From positions 1-33,298 of the forward strand of contig CAYLVM010000013.1 of the NCBI GenBank assembly GCA_964387145.1: a DNA stretch of 33,298 bases, given 5' to 3'. Below the pieces are notes generated by a model that saw only the letters and a list, made by a program, of their open reading frames with translations, was not told the origin of the DNA and ran no database searches. A program made the position numbers and the translations under genes. Below, in pieces: positions 14,813 through 23,093 of this stretch (position 1 is the first letter of the stretch; each line of letters begins with the position of its first letter). This DNA comes from JAMBLL01 sp964387145 (GTDB taxonomy: Bacteria > Actinomycetota > Acidimicrobiia > Spongiisociales > UBA5794).

Positions 14813-16619
14813 TGGTGGTCTCCTTGTCGTTCGTGACGAGCACGATCGCGTGCGGTGGGCAGAGTTGGACGCACAGCGTGCACCCGGTGCAGGTGACCTC
14901 GTCGATCACGACTTTGCGCCGTCCCTCGAACAGCTCGTCTGACCACACGATCGATGGACATCCCGGCGTCATGCAGGCCTGACACGCCGTGCACGCGTCT
15001 GCGATGACCGTGAACGGGGTGTCCCTGACCTTCATCGGTGCTTCGACGCATGGCCGGTTGGTGATCACGACGGAGGGGCCCGCGTGAGAGATAGCGTCTT
15101 CGAGAGCCGCGTAGGTTGCTGCGAGGTCGTACGGGTCGACGACCCTGATGTCGCGCACACCGACTGCCTTGCATATCCCGACCAGGTCTACCGGGGTCGC
15201 TGCAGATCCCTGCAGCGTGACGCCGGTGCCCGGATGCTCCTGGCCGCCGGTCATGGCTGTCGTTCCGTTGTCGAGGATCAAGACGGTGATGTTCGCTTGC
15301 GCGTAGACGGCGTCTGCCATGCCTGCGATGCCGCCGTGGAGGAACGTCGAGTCACCAATGGTCGCCACGACCGGCCCGTCTGCACCACCAGATGCAGCCA
15401 TACCGATCGCCATACCGATGCTGCTTCCCATGGCCACACACGTGTCCATCGATGAGAGCGGCTCGAGTGCTGCAAGTGTGTAGCAGCCGATGTCGCCTGT
15501 GACGACGGCACCGAGGCGCTTGAGCGCCAGGTACGGAGGAGTGTGAGGGCAGCCGGGGCACATCAGCGGTGGCCTGGTGACGGTGGTCGGCGCCGGTACG
15601 ATCGAGATCCCCTCCTCGACGATCCCCGCCTTGGCGAAGCCTGCGCGTACGATGTCGGGGTTCAGCTCCCCTGCCTGGGGGAAGAAGGACTTTCCTTCGA
15701 CCGCGATCCCGGCAGCCAGGAGGTCGTTCTCCACGTGGGGGTCGAGTTCCTCGACCACGAAGAGACGATCGACCGTCTCTGCGAACTCGCGGATGCGTTC
15801 GATCGGAAGCGGGTAGCTCATGCCGAGCTTGAGGATCCTGGCATCGGGGATGACCTCGCGAACGTAGTGGTGCGAGATCCCCGACGTGACGACGCCGAAG
15901 TCGGTCCCGGTACCGAACTCCTCGGTCAGCGGACTCTCCTCTGCGTACTGCGACATCTGTGCGAGGCGCTCGAGAACGACGGGGCGGCGTCTGCGAGCAT
16001 GGCCGGGGATCATGACGTACTTCGTGGGGTCGGGGGTGAACCCGATCGTCGAATGCTCCACCCTTGGAGCGAGCTCGACGAGTCCCCTGTTGTGGGAGGT
16101 GCGGGTCGTCGTACGGAGAAGGACGGGGGTGTCGAACTGCTCGGAGATCTCGAAGGCGAGCGCTGTGTACGCCTTGGCCTCTGCGCTGTTGGTTGGCTCG
16201 AGCAGCGGGACGCACCCCATCCGTGCGTAGGCGCGGGTGTCCTGCTCGTTCTGGGAGCTGTGCATGCCGGGGTCGTCGGCGACCACGATGACGAGGCCGG
16301 CACCGACCCCCGTGTAGGCCGTGGTCATGAACGTGTCGGCGGCGACGTTGAGTCCGACGTGCTTCATCGTCGCCATCGAACGTACGCCTCCGAGAGACGC
16401 TCCGAGGGCGACATCGAGAGCGACCTTCTCGTTCGGTGCCCAGCGAACGTCGATGTCGGACCGGTCGGCGATCGACTCGAGAATCTCGGTACTCGGCGTC
16501 CCCGGATACCCGACGGCGACGAGGACGCCGGCTTCGACGGCGCCCTGGGCTATAGCTTCATTCCCCGACAACAGGATGGAGGACCCAACCTCTCGCTTCG
16601 GTGCAGCAGTGACGATCAT
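14805..16619 (-). CDS. iorA: Indolepyruvate:ferredoxin oxidoreductase alpha subunit
   Basis: The 604-residue protein has the IorA layout: N-terminal alpha-like half (LLSGNEAIAQGAVEAGVLVAVGYPGTPSTEI), a middle domain, a thiamine-diphosphate half (CPGCPHTPPYLAL, GDIGCYTLAA, GDSTFLHGGIAGMADAVY), and two C-terminal [4Fe-4S] clusters (C543, C546, C549, C554 and C577, C580, C583, C587). The family turns arylpyruvates (indole-, phenyl-, hydroxyphenylpyruvate) into arylacetyl-CoA with ferredoxin reduction. Here it could feed arylacetyl-CoA or another acyl-CoA to the pathway. The start ATG overlaps the LeuA-type gene stop by 4 nt, so a functional link between those two is likely. Its own 2-oxoacid is not deducible. 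Confidence 0.9.
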   Translation of the reverse strand: MIVTAAPKREVGSSILLSGNEAIAQGAVEAGVLVAVGYPGTPSTEILESIADRSDIDVRWAPNEKVALDVALGASLGGVRSMATMKHVGLNVAADTFMTTAYTGVGAGLVIVVADDPGMHSSQNEQDTRAYARMGCVPLLEPTNSAEAKAYTALAFEISEQFDTPVLLRTTTRTSHNRGLVELAPRVEHSTIGFTPDPTKYVMIPGHARRRRPVVLERLAQMSQYAEESPLTEEFGTGTDFGVVTSGISHHYVREVIPDARILKLGMSYPLPIERIREFAETVDRLFVVEELDPHVENDLLAAGIAVEGKSFFPQAGELNPDIVRAGFAKAGIVEEGISIVPAPTTVTRPPLMCPGCPHTPPYLALKRLGAVVTGDIGCYTLAALEPLSSMDTCVAMGSSIGMAIGMAASGGADGPVVATIGDSTFLHGGIAGMADAVYAQANITVLILDNGTTAMTGGQEHPGTGVTLQGSAATPVDLVGICKAVGVRDIRVVDPYDLAATYAALEDAISHAGPSVVITNRPCVEAPMKVRDTPFTVIADACTACQACMTPGCPSIVWSDELFEGRRKVVIDEVTCTGCTLCVQLCPPHAIVLVTNDKETTNA

Positions 16620-17881
16620 GATGCGTCCGAGGTGCTCAGCAGGCCGAGGATCTCGTCCTCCCGCAGAACGTGATCGGCGGTCTTGGCGGTCGCCAGGATC
16701 TTGTCCACCGTCACGTCGTCGGGGTCGTACCCCCGCTTCATCAGCCATGCAACCGCGTTGGCCTTACCGCTCATGGGGCCAACGGTGATCTCCTGCTCCC
16801 GGCCGAGGTCATCGGCCGGCACCCCGGAGTAGATGCGGTTAGCCAACCACGTGTCTCCGGTCCGGATCGCCTTGAGCACCGCTGCGGCGTGTACGCCCGT
16901 GCTGGTCTCGAAGGCATCCTTGCCGATGCCCGGGCAGTTGTTCGGAATCGTCGTGTCGGTGGCCCGCGACACGACGTCGCAGTATGCAGGAAGCCCGGTG
17001 AGGTCGGCGTCGAGCCATCCGAGGAGCTTCAGGTTGACGAGCAGGGTCTCCATCGGCGTATTGCCGACACGTTCACCGATACCGAGGGCGCATCCGTGAA
17101 CCCGGTGAGCGCCTGCGGAGAGCGCGGCGAGGGAGTTGATGACCGAGAGGTTCCGGTCGCGGTGCCCGTGCCAATCGATCTTGACGTCTTCGCCACTCTC
17201 AGCAACGATCTCTGTGGCGAGTTTCACGAGAGCACGCACTCCCCACGGGGTGGCGTGGCCCACGGTGTCCGACAAGCAGATCCGCCTGGCACCTGCTTCG
17301 ATGGCCGTCCTGTACACCCGGCGAAGTACCTCGGGGCGGGAACGGGTCGTGTCCTCGGTGACGTACATCACCTCGAGACCCTCTTTGCGAGCGAGCGAGA
17401 CGGCGTCGTGCGTGGTCTTGACGAGGAACTCGACGTCCCAGCCCTCGACGAACTGACGGATCGGGCTCGAACCGAGGAACAGGGACGCCTCGATGGCAAC
17501 CCCGGATCGCTGCTGCGCCTCGGCGATCGGAAGGAGGTCTGAAGCATGTGTGCGTCCGGCACAGTTCGGTTCGATGGCGAACCCTTCACGCTGGATCTCT
17601 TCTGCGAGCGCAACGACGTGGTCGAGGACGACCGGGTCGGCTCCGGGGTACCCGATGTCGGCAGCGTGGATGCCCAGCGGGGCCATCGCGTGGAGGATCT
17701 CGAGCTTCTCATCGAGGCTGGGGTGTCGGATCGAAGGGCTTTGTAGGCCGTCACGGAGGGTCTCGTCGTCGATCTCGACGGTGCGCGGCTGCGCGATCTC
17801 ACCTTCTCCGATCACGTTCCAGTCGTAGAGGAGTTCCTGCTCCTTCGTACGGTTCGTGGCTCCTGGTGTCACGTCTGTCAC
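16616..17881 (-). CDS. LeuA-type condensing enzyme (isopropylmalate/homocitrate synthase family)
   Basis: The 421-residue DRE-TIM barrel protein has DDETLRDGLQS (R43, D44: catalytic Arg and metal Asp) and the metal-binding HGH pair H238/H240. GIGERVGNTPMETLLVNLK and FETSTGVHAAAVLKA follow, both typical of 2-isopropylmalate and homocitrate synthases. The usual GEQ/GNQ after RDG is GLQ, as in HMG-CoA lyases. At 421 residues it lacks the C-terminal leucine-sensing domain of biosynthetic LeuA, so feedback inhibition by leucine is unlikely. It should condense acetyl-CoA with a 2-oxoacid, or run a related lyase reaction. Re-citrate synthase belongs to the same family and is a possibility. It is the first gene of the long operon; GTG start with AGGAGG 7 nt upstream. 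Confidence 0.82.
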   Translation of the reverse strand: MTDVTPGATNRTKEQELLYDWNVIGEGEIAQPRTVEIDDETLRDGLQSPSIRHPSLDEKLEILHAMAPLGIHAADIGYPGADPVVLDHVVALAEEIQREGFAIEPNCAGRTHASDLLPIAEAQQRSGVAIEASLFLGSSPIRQFVEGWDVEFLVKTTHDAVSLARKEGLEVMYVTEDTTRSRPEVLRRVYRTAIEAGARRICLSDTVGHATPWGVRALVKLATEIVAESGEDVKIDWHGHRDRNLSVINSLAALSAGAHRVHGCALGIGERVGNTPMETLLVNLKLLGWLDADLTGLPAYCDVVSRATDTTIPNNCPGIGKDAFETSTGVHAAAVLKAIRTGDTWLANRIYSGVPADDLGREQEITVGPMSGKANAVAWLMKRGYDPDDVTVDKILATAKTADHVLREDEILGLLSTSDAS

Positions 17882-17905
17882 GTCATCGCCTCCTGGGAAC
17901 GTCAG

Positions 17906-17922
17906 CCGTCCGGCCGTTCGGT
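17906..17922. promoter_or_regulatory. Operator-like palindrome, left copy
   Basis: CCGTCCGGCCGTTCGGT recurs exactly, in inverted orientation, at 18138-18154. Each copy is itself an imperfect palindrome (CCGNNCGG-CCGNNCGG type), as TetR dimers bind. This one lies 24 nt before the GTG of the LeuA-type gene, where a bound repressor would block its transcription. Confidence 0.6.
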
Positions 17923-18137
17923 TGGCTCGGTATCAGACTCCCAGCGTGGAGAGCTCGTGGCAATCCGCCTCCTGTGTCATTTCCATGATGCGAATGAATC
18001 AGATGGAGGGCCGATCGTCGATCCCTGAGCACGGTCACTCCGTCCCCCGGCGCTTCGGTGAGGCTGTTGCATCATACAAATAGAGCCGCTAGCCCATTGA
18101 CGCAGAGTGCGGTCGGGGAGGACACTCGTGTCAGTCG
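17923..18137. promoter_or_regulatory. Divergent control region between the two pathway operons
   Basis: The whole gap between the LeuA-type gene and the DUF35 gene is 316 bp and holds no gene. It is AT-richer than its surroundings. On the minus strand TATGAT (18071-18076) is a good -10 box without a clear -35. On the plus strand TTGACG (18097-18102) is a good -35 with only a weak GACACT 18 nt later. Divergent transcription is certain from gene layout; the exact promoters are tentative. Confidence 0.45.
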
Positions 18138-18154
18138 ACCGAACGGCCGGACGG
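18138..18154. promoter_or_regulatory. Operator-like palindrome, right copy
   Basis: ACCGAACGGCCGGACGG is the exact reverse complement of 17906-17922. With the next T it forms an 18-bp palindrome with 7 of 9 pairs matching. It lies 44 nt before the DUF35 start and just after the candidate plus-strand promoter, a repressor position. The TetR protein encoded at 10852-11457 is the likely ligand. Confidence 0.6.
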
Positions 18155-18197
18155 TTGCGCGCTCGTTGCCAACCGCCGACCCATCGAAGGAGGACCA

Positions 18198-18614
18198 TTG
18201 TCTGGATCTGGCGTTGGAGTGTCGTTCCGCCCGGGTGAACTCGAGGTTCACCCCGACGGAACCGGGAACCTGCTCGGGAGTCGATGTCGGGACTGCGGGG
18301 CCCACTTCTTTCCCGTGCGCGCGGCCTGCGCGGGGTGTCTGAGTCAGGATCTCGAGACGATCAAGTTCTCGACGGAAGGCATCTTGTACACCTTCACGGT
18401 GGTGCATCAATCGATACCTGCGTTCGAAGTACCGTACATACTCGGGTACGTCGACTTCCCCGAAGGGGTTCGCATCATGGGACAGATCGCCGGGATCGAA
18501 CCAGACGACATCACGATCGGTATGCCGATGGTCCTGTCGATCGAGCCGTTCGGTACCGACGACGACGGGAACCCACTGACCGGCTACCGGTACCGACCTG
18601 TGGAGGCGAAGTAA
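18198..18614 (+). CDS. DUF35 OB-fold / zinc-ribbon acyl-CoA-binding protein
   Basis: The 138-residue protein has an N-terminal rubredoxin-like zinc ribbon (CRDCGAHFFPVRAACAGC, residues about 30-47) and a C-terminal OB-fold (ILYTFTVVHQS ... PYILGYVDFPEGVRIMGQI). DUF35 proteins form complexes with the thiolase-superfamily enzyme encoded next to them, as in BbsAB of toluene degradation and the Ltp2 steroid aldolases. There they help bind the CoA ester. The thiolase gene starts in the TAATG overlap. I used the TTG at 18198 because AAGGAGGA sits just before it; GTG 18219 is an alternative. First gene of the had-oah-dch operon. Confidence 0.82.
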   Translation: MSGSGVGVSFRPGELEVHPDGTGNLLGSRCRDCGAHFFPVRAACAGCLSQDLETIKFSTEGILYTFTVVHQSIPAFEVPYILGYVDFPEGVRIMGQIAGIEPDDITIGMPMVLSIEPFGTDDDGNPLTGYRYRPVEAK

Positions 18615-19756
18615 TGACTGATGTGCATGTTGTTGGCGTAGGGATGACCCGGTTCGGGAAACACCCCGACAGCGACGCGACCGATCTGGGGGCCGCAGCG
18701 TTCCTCGAGTCGATCGCCGACGCCGGGATCGATCCCAGACTCGTCGAATCCGCATACGTCGGCCACGTCTTCCAGGGCATGGTCACCGGCCAGAGGATCC
18801 TGGCACAGGTTGGCCTCGCCGGACTCCCCCTCTCGAACGTCGAGAACGCATGCTCGAGCGGCGCAACGGCGATCAGGGAGGCATCCCTCGCCATCCGTGC
18901 CGGAGAAAACGACGTCGTCGTCGCCATCGGAACCGAGCATCTCACGAGCAAGTTCTCAGGGGCCCTCACTCCCGATCCAAGCGACCCCGAGGCCGCCGTT
19001 GGAGCGACCATGCCCGGTGTCTACGCCATGCGGGCACGACGCTACATGGAGGACTACGGCATGACGCGGGAGCAGCTTGCACTGATCCCCGTCAAGAACA
19101 AGGCGAACGCGGCGCAGAACCCGCTCGCACACTTCCGCAAGGAGATCACCGTTGAGGACGTACTCGAGTCGCGTCCGATCGCGGACCCGTTGCGGTTGCA
19201 CGACTGCTCCCCCGTCACCGACGGATCGGCAGCGGTGATCCTCATGAGCGACAAGGCCATGAAGCAGTATGGCAACGGACGGTCGATCCGCCTTGCAGCC
19301 TCGACCCTGCGCTCGGGATCGGTCGACGTCGAGCCGACGTCGATGACCTACGAGCCACTGACCTGGGCAACCGCCAAGGAGGCGTATGAGAAGGCCGGGA
19401 TCGGTCCCGAAGACGTTGACTTCGCCGAGGTGCACGACTGCTTCTCGATCGCGGAGGTCCTCCGCGTCGAGGGTCTCGGGCTGTTCGAACAAGGGTCCTA
19501 CCCGTGGGCGGTCGAACGCGGTGAGGCCAACATCGGTGGACGCCTCCCGATCAACCCCAGCGGCGGGCTGATCGGAAAGGGACACCCTCTCGGTGGAACA
19601 GGCGTTGCACAGGTCGTCGAACTGGTACGCCAGCTTCGCGGGGAAGCCGGCGTACGTCAGATCGAAGGAGCACGGATCGGCGTTGCGCACTGTCGCGGAG
19701 GTAAGGCCGTCGGTATCGAAGGGGCCGCGTGCACGGTTCAGATCCTGGTTCGGTGA
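18614..19756 (+). CDS. Thiolase-family acyltransferase paired with DUF35
   Basis: This 380-residue protein has the thiolase nucleophile C80 (VENACSSGATAI), an HDCFS motif and GKGHPLGGTG near the C-terminus. The final motif reads HCRGGK rather than CGGGG, as in SCP-x/BbsB-like thiolases that need a DUF35 partner. The retained nucleophile favours true thiolysis of a 3-oxoacyl-CoA over aldolase chemistry. Possible substrates are 3-oxopimeloyl-CoA (giving glutaryl-CoA and acetyl-CoA) or, by analogy with BbsAB, an aryl 3-oxoacyl-CoA yielding benzoyl-CoA. Both are inference. Its stop overlaps the next GTG (GTGA). Confidence 0.85.
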   Translation: MTDVHVVGVGMTRFGKHPDSDATDLGAAAFLESIADAGIDPRLVESAYVGHVFQGMVTGQRILAQVGLAGLPLSNVENACSSGATAIREASLAIRAGENDVVVAIGTEHLTSKFSGALTPDPSDPEAAVGATMPGVYAMRARRYMEDYGMTREQLALIPVKNKANAAQNPLAHFRKEITVEDVLESRPIADPLRLHDCSPVTDGSAAVILMSDKAMKQYGNGRSIRLAASTLRSGSVDVEPTSMTYEPLTWATAKEAYEKAGIGPEDVDFAEVHDCFSIAEVLRVEGLGLFEQGSYPWAVERGEANIGGRLPINPSGGLIGKGHPLGGTGVAQVVELVRQLRGEAGVRQIEGARIGVAHCRGGKAVGIEGAACTVQILVR

Positions 19757-20928
19757 CACCAACGCCTTCGCTTCAACGACGCCTGCCGTTCATCCTGATG
19801 CGCGGCGGGACGAGCAAGGCCGTGTTCCTCGACGGCGGGTCTCTCCCCGCCGAGGGTCCCGCACGTGATGCGATGATTCTCGCCCTGTTCGGGAGCCCGG
19901 ATCCGCGACAGATCGACGGCCTCGGTGGGGCGGACCTGCTCACCTCCAAGCTTGCGATCATCGATCCGCCGAGCCGCCCGGATGCGGACCTCGACTACAC
20001 GTTCGCTCAGGTGTCCATATCGGAGCCGAAGGTCGACTACGACATCAACTGCGGCAACATCTCGGCGGCGGTTGGTGCGTACGCCGTCGATGAGGGGTTG
20101 GTCGCCGTCGTGGAGCCGGTGACGATCGTGCGGATCCACAACACGAACACCGGGAGGATCCTGCGTGCCGAGGTACCCATCCTCGACGGAGCTGCCGCTA
20201 TCGAGGGCGACTACGTCGTTCACGGTGTCCCTGGATCGGGAGCACCCATCGCACTCGACTTCAGCCAGACAGCAGGAGGCATCACGGGATCACTGCTGCC
20301 GACCGGCAACGTGGTCGACCAGCTCGATACGTCGATCGGGACGGTTTCGGCGACGATCGTCGATCTTGCCAACCTCACCGTCTTCTTCCCCGCGTCCGCC
20401 GTCGGCATGACAGGGACCGAAGGGCCGGGTGAGTTCACCCAGGAGCATCTCGAGGCGGTCATGTCGGTCAAGGAGGCCGCTGCTGTGCTTCTCGGCATGG
20501 CGACCGATGGCCTCACACCGGTTCCGGCGATCGTCTCGGCCCCCGCCAGTTACACGAGCTTTGCGACCGGGGAGACGATCGAGGCCGACGACATCGACCT
20601 CCTCGCGAGGGTCGTTGGGGGGAGACCCCCGGTACTGCACAAGGCGTACCCCGGCACACTTGCCGCCTGCACCGGCGTCGCTGCGCGAATCCCGGGAACC
20701 ACCGTCCACGACGTTGCGAGACGATCATCGGAGTCGTACGACCTGGCAATCGGCCACACGAGTGGAGTCATGCCCGTGCGCGCCAGGGTGAGCGATGACG
20801 GCGGCTCGTTTCGGGTAGATGAGGCCGTCTACCATCGCACTGCCCGGCGCATCGCTGAAGGAACCGCCTTCGTTCGCAACGTCGTTGCGTCGGACGACCA
20901 AGAGAGGAGCCCTGATGGAGCCCAGTAG
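19753..20928 (+). CDS. PrpF / methylitaconate-isomerase family protein
   Basis: The 391-residue protein starts LQRRLPFILMRGGTSKAVFLD and contains VDYDINCGNISAAVGAYAVDEG, both characteristic of the PrpF fold. The Cys in NCGN and Lys in SKAVF are conserved acid/base positions. Characterised members move C=C bonds in unsaturated polycarboxylates: PrpF (aconitate and 2-methylaconitate), 3-methylitaconate isomerase and 4-oxalomesaconate tautomerase. Such isomerases work beside aconitase-type hydro-lyases, and a LeuCD-like pair is present in the divergent operon. Its position between thiolase and had is not explained by the known benzoyl-CoA pathway. GTG start overlaps the thiolase stop; its 3' end overlaps had by 14 nt. 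Confidence 0.85.
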   Translation: MTPTPSLQRRLPFILMRGGTSKAVFLDGGSLPAEGPARDAMILALFGSPDPRQIDGLGGADLLTSKLAIIDPPSRPDADLDYTFAQVSISEPKVDYDINCGNISAAVGAYAVDEGLVAVVEPVTIVRIHNTNTGRILRAEVPILDGAAAIEGDYVVHGVPGSGAPIALDFSQTAGGITGSLLPTGNVVDQLDTSIGTVSATIVDLANLTVFFPASAVGMTGTEGPGEFTQEHLEAVMSVKEAAAVLLGMATDGLTPVPAIVSAPASYTSFATGETIEADDIDLLARVVGGRPPVLHKAYPGTLAACTGVAARIPGTTVHDVARRSSESYDLAIGHTSGVMPVRARVSDDGGSFRVDEAVYHRTARRIAEGTAFVRNVVASDDQERSPDGAQ

Positions 20929-21979
20929 CCAGAGGTACTCGTGGCGCATGGTCGAGGTCGGCCAACCCCTCGAGCGCATCGATGATGCTGCACGAGAACC
21001 CGATGCTGGAGAGGTGCTCATCGAGATCGCAGGATGCGGCCTCTGCCACACCGACCTCGGCTTTCTCGACGGTGATGTTCCCACGAAGGCGGGTCTCCCG
21101 ATCATCCTCGGCCATGAGATTGCAGGTACGGTCGTCGCTGCCGGGCCAGGTGAAGAACACTGGATCGGTGCAGAGGTCCTCGTGCCTGCCGTGATCCCGT
21201 GTCAGGAGTGCGCGATGTGCCGTGCCGGGCGGGGCAACGTGTGCACCAGCCAGCTGATGCCCGGCAATGACATCGATGGCGGCTTCGCCACCCACGTCAC
21301 GCTCCCCGCACGTGGACTCGCTGCGGTCCCGGCCCTTCCCGACGGCTACGAGCTCGCCGACATGTGTGTGATCGCCGATGCGGTCACCACCCCTCTCCAG
21401 GCCGTCAGGCGAGCGAACGTCACCGAGGGCGACTTCGTCGTCGTGGTCGGCACCGGGGGCGTCGGCGGATACGCCGTTCAGGTGGCAGCAGCGAGCGGTG
21501 CGATCGTCATCGCGCTCGACATCGACGACGCCCATCTGACCCCCCTTCTCGACCACGGAGCCGCAGGCACGCTCAACGTGCGCGGGCTCGACACCCGGGC
21601 GATCCGTGGCGCCGTCCGCGACCACGCAGCATCTCACGGCGCAGGCAACACCGGATGGAAGATCTTCGAGTGTTCCGGTACCCCGCAAGGCCAGGAGACG
21701 GCGTACAGCCTCCTCGGCTCCGCCGGCACGCTTGCGATCGTCGGTTTCACGATGGAGAAGGTGACGATCAGGTTGTCGAACCTGATGGCGTTCGATGCGG
21801 CCGCCTTCGGGAGTTGGGGATGCCCCCCTCAACGCTATCCGGAGGCTATCGAACTCGTGACGTCCGGCAAGGTTGCACTCTTGCCGTTCACCCGCAAGGT
21901 TCCAATGGCCGACCTCCCCCAGGTGCTCGAAGCAGCACACGGCGGAAGTGACCCAAGACGTACGATCCTCATCCCTTGA
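20915..21979 (+). CDS. had: 6-hydroxycyclohex-1-ene-1-carbonyl-CoA dehydrogenase
   Basis: This 354-residue medium-chain alcohol dehydrogenase has catalytic zinc ligands C44 (CGLCHTD), H67 and E68 (LGHEIAG), four structural zinc cysteines C96, C99, C102 and C110, and a GTGGVGG nucleotide-binding loop. On motifs alone it is a generic zinc alcohol dehydrogenase. Its place directly before oah and dch identifies it as Had, which oxidises 6-hydroxycyclohex-1-ene-1-carbonyl-CoA to the 6-oxo compound with NAD+. ATG 20915 has GAGGAG upstream. It overlaps the PrpF-like gene, so it is translated from the same mRNA. Confidence 0.88.
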   Translation: MEPSSQRYSWRMVEVGQPLERIDDAAREPDAGEVLIEIAGCGLCHTDLGFLDGDVPTKAGLPIILGHEIAGTVVAAGPGEEHWIGAEVLVPAVIPCQECAMCRAGRGNVCTSQLMPGNDIDGGFATHVTLPARGLAAVPALPDGYELADMCVIADAVTTPLQAVRRANVTEGDFVVVVGTGGVGGYAVQVAAASGAIVIALDIDDAHLTPLLDHGAAGTLNVRGLDTRAIRGAVRDHAASHGAGNTGWKIFECSGTPQGQETAYSLLGSAGTLAIVGFTMEKVTIRLSNLMAFDAAAFGSWGCPPQRYPEAIELVTSGKVALLPFTRKVPMADLPQVLEAAHGGSDPRRTILIP

Positions 21980-21992
21980 AAGGTAGAGACAC

Positions 21993-23093
21993 ATGGAGTT
22001 CGTAAACCACGATCTGGCACCCGAGCGCGAGTTCAACGAGATCCTCTATGAGAAGCGACCAGTCCTCGACGCTGCCGGCGAGGCCGTCGACGGCCTCCAT
22101 GCCGTGTGGATCACCCTCGACAACCCCAAGCAACTCAACTCCTACACGACCGAGTCGGTGAAGGAAGTCATTCTTGCGTTCCGGCGCGCGTCGGTCGACC
22201 GCGCTGCGGTGGCCGTCGTGTTCACCGGCACGGGAGATCGTGCGTTCTGCACCGGTGGCAACACCGAGGAGTACTCCGAGTACTACGCGGGGCGGCCCGG
22301 CGAGTACCGCCAGTACATGCGCCTGTTCAATGACATGGTCAGTGCGATCTTGATGTGCGACAAGCCGGTCATCAACCGTGTCAACGGGATGCGAATCGGC
22401 GGTGGCCAAGAGATCGGGATGGCGTGCGACTTCTCCGTCGCCTCGGACCTCGCCCGGTTCGGCCAAGCCGGTCCCAAGCACGGTTCTGCGCCCGACGGTG
22501 GCTCGACGGACTTCCTCCACCTCTACGTTGGATGGGGAAACGCCATGGCGAGTTGTGTGCTCTGTGACCCGTGGAGCGCCCACGAGGCTCTCCGGCTCGG
22601 ACTCATCAACGACATCTTCCCCGTACTCAAGGTCGACGGTGAGTTCGTCCCCAACCCGCTCGTCGTCACCGACCGCTACCTCGATGCGTGGGGCAAGATC
22701 GTCCACGGGAAGTCGAAGGAGGGTGACGAGCTCGCTGCAGGCAAGGAGCTCCTGAGGTCGGGAACGATCGACTTCTCTCTCCTCGACGCAGGCATCGACG
22801 CAATGGTGACCAAGATCCTCTACACCATGCCCGACTGCACGACCAAGACGGTCGAGTCCGTGCGCAAGAAGAAGCTCGAGCACTGGGATGCCAACAAAGA
22901 GAGCAACCGGGCCTGGCTGTCGCTGAACATGATGACGGAGGCCAAGGCCGGCTTCCAGGCGTTCCATCGCGGATCGAGAGAGGTTGGCAGAGAGGTCGAC
23001 TACATCGAGCTCCGTCGTCGCCTCGCTGCAGGCGAGACGTGGGGGGATGAGCTCATCGAGGCCATCTCACCCCAGTACACCACAGACGCATGA
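21993..23093 (+). CDS. oah: 6-oxocyclohex-1-ene-1-carbonyl-CoA hydrolase (ring opening)
   Basis: This 366-residue crotonase-family protein is longer than ordinary enoyl-CoA hydratases and matches the Oah/BamA type: FNEILYEKRPVL, LDNPKQLNSYTT, FCTGGNTEEYSEYYAGRPGEYRQYMRLFNDMV and RVNGMRIGGGQEIGMACDFS, the last holding an oxyanion glycine strand. The enzyme adds two waters and opens the ring to 3-hydroxypimeloyl-CoA; Oah is a diagnostic marker of anaerobic benzoyl-CoA degradation. AAAGGTAGAG provides the ribosome binding site. dch starts in the stop codon (ATGA overlap). Confidence 0.93.
   Translation: MEFVNHDLAPEREFNEILYEKRPVLDAAGEAVDGLHAVWITLDNPKQLNSYTTESVKEVILAFRRASVDRAAVAVVFTGTGDRAFCTGGNTEEYSEYYAGRPGEYRQYMRLFNDMVSAILMCDKPVINRVNGMRIGGGQEIGMACDFSVASDLARFGQAGPKHGSAPDGGSTDFLHLYVGWGNAMASCVLCDPWSAHEALRLGLINDIFPVLKVDGEFVPNPLVVTDRYLDAWGKIVHGKSKEGDELAAGKELLRSGTIDFSLLDAGIDAMVTKILYTMPDCTTKTVESVRKKKLEHWDANKESNRAWLSLNMMTEAKAGFQAFHRGSREVGREVDYIELRRRLAAGETWGDELIEAISPQYTTDA

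Noticed and set aside
15543..16673. 376-codon plus-strand frame antisense to iorA
   Set aside because: The opposite strand encodes a complete IorA with all motifs. The antisense product shows no fold or motif.
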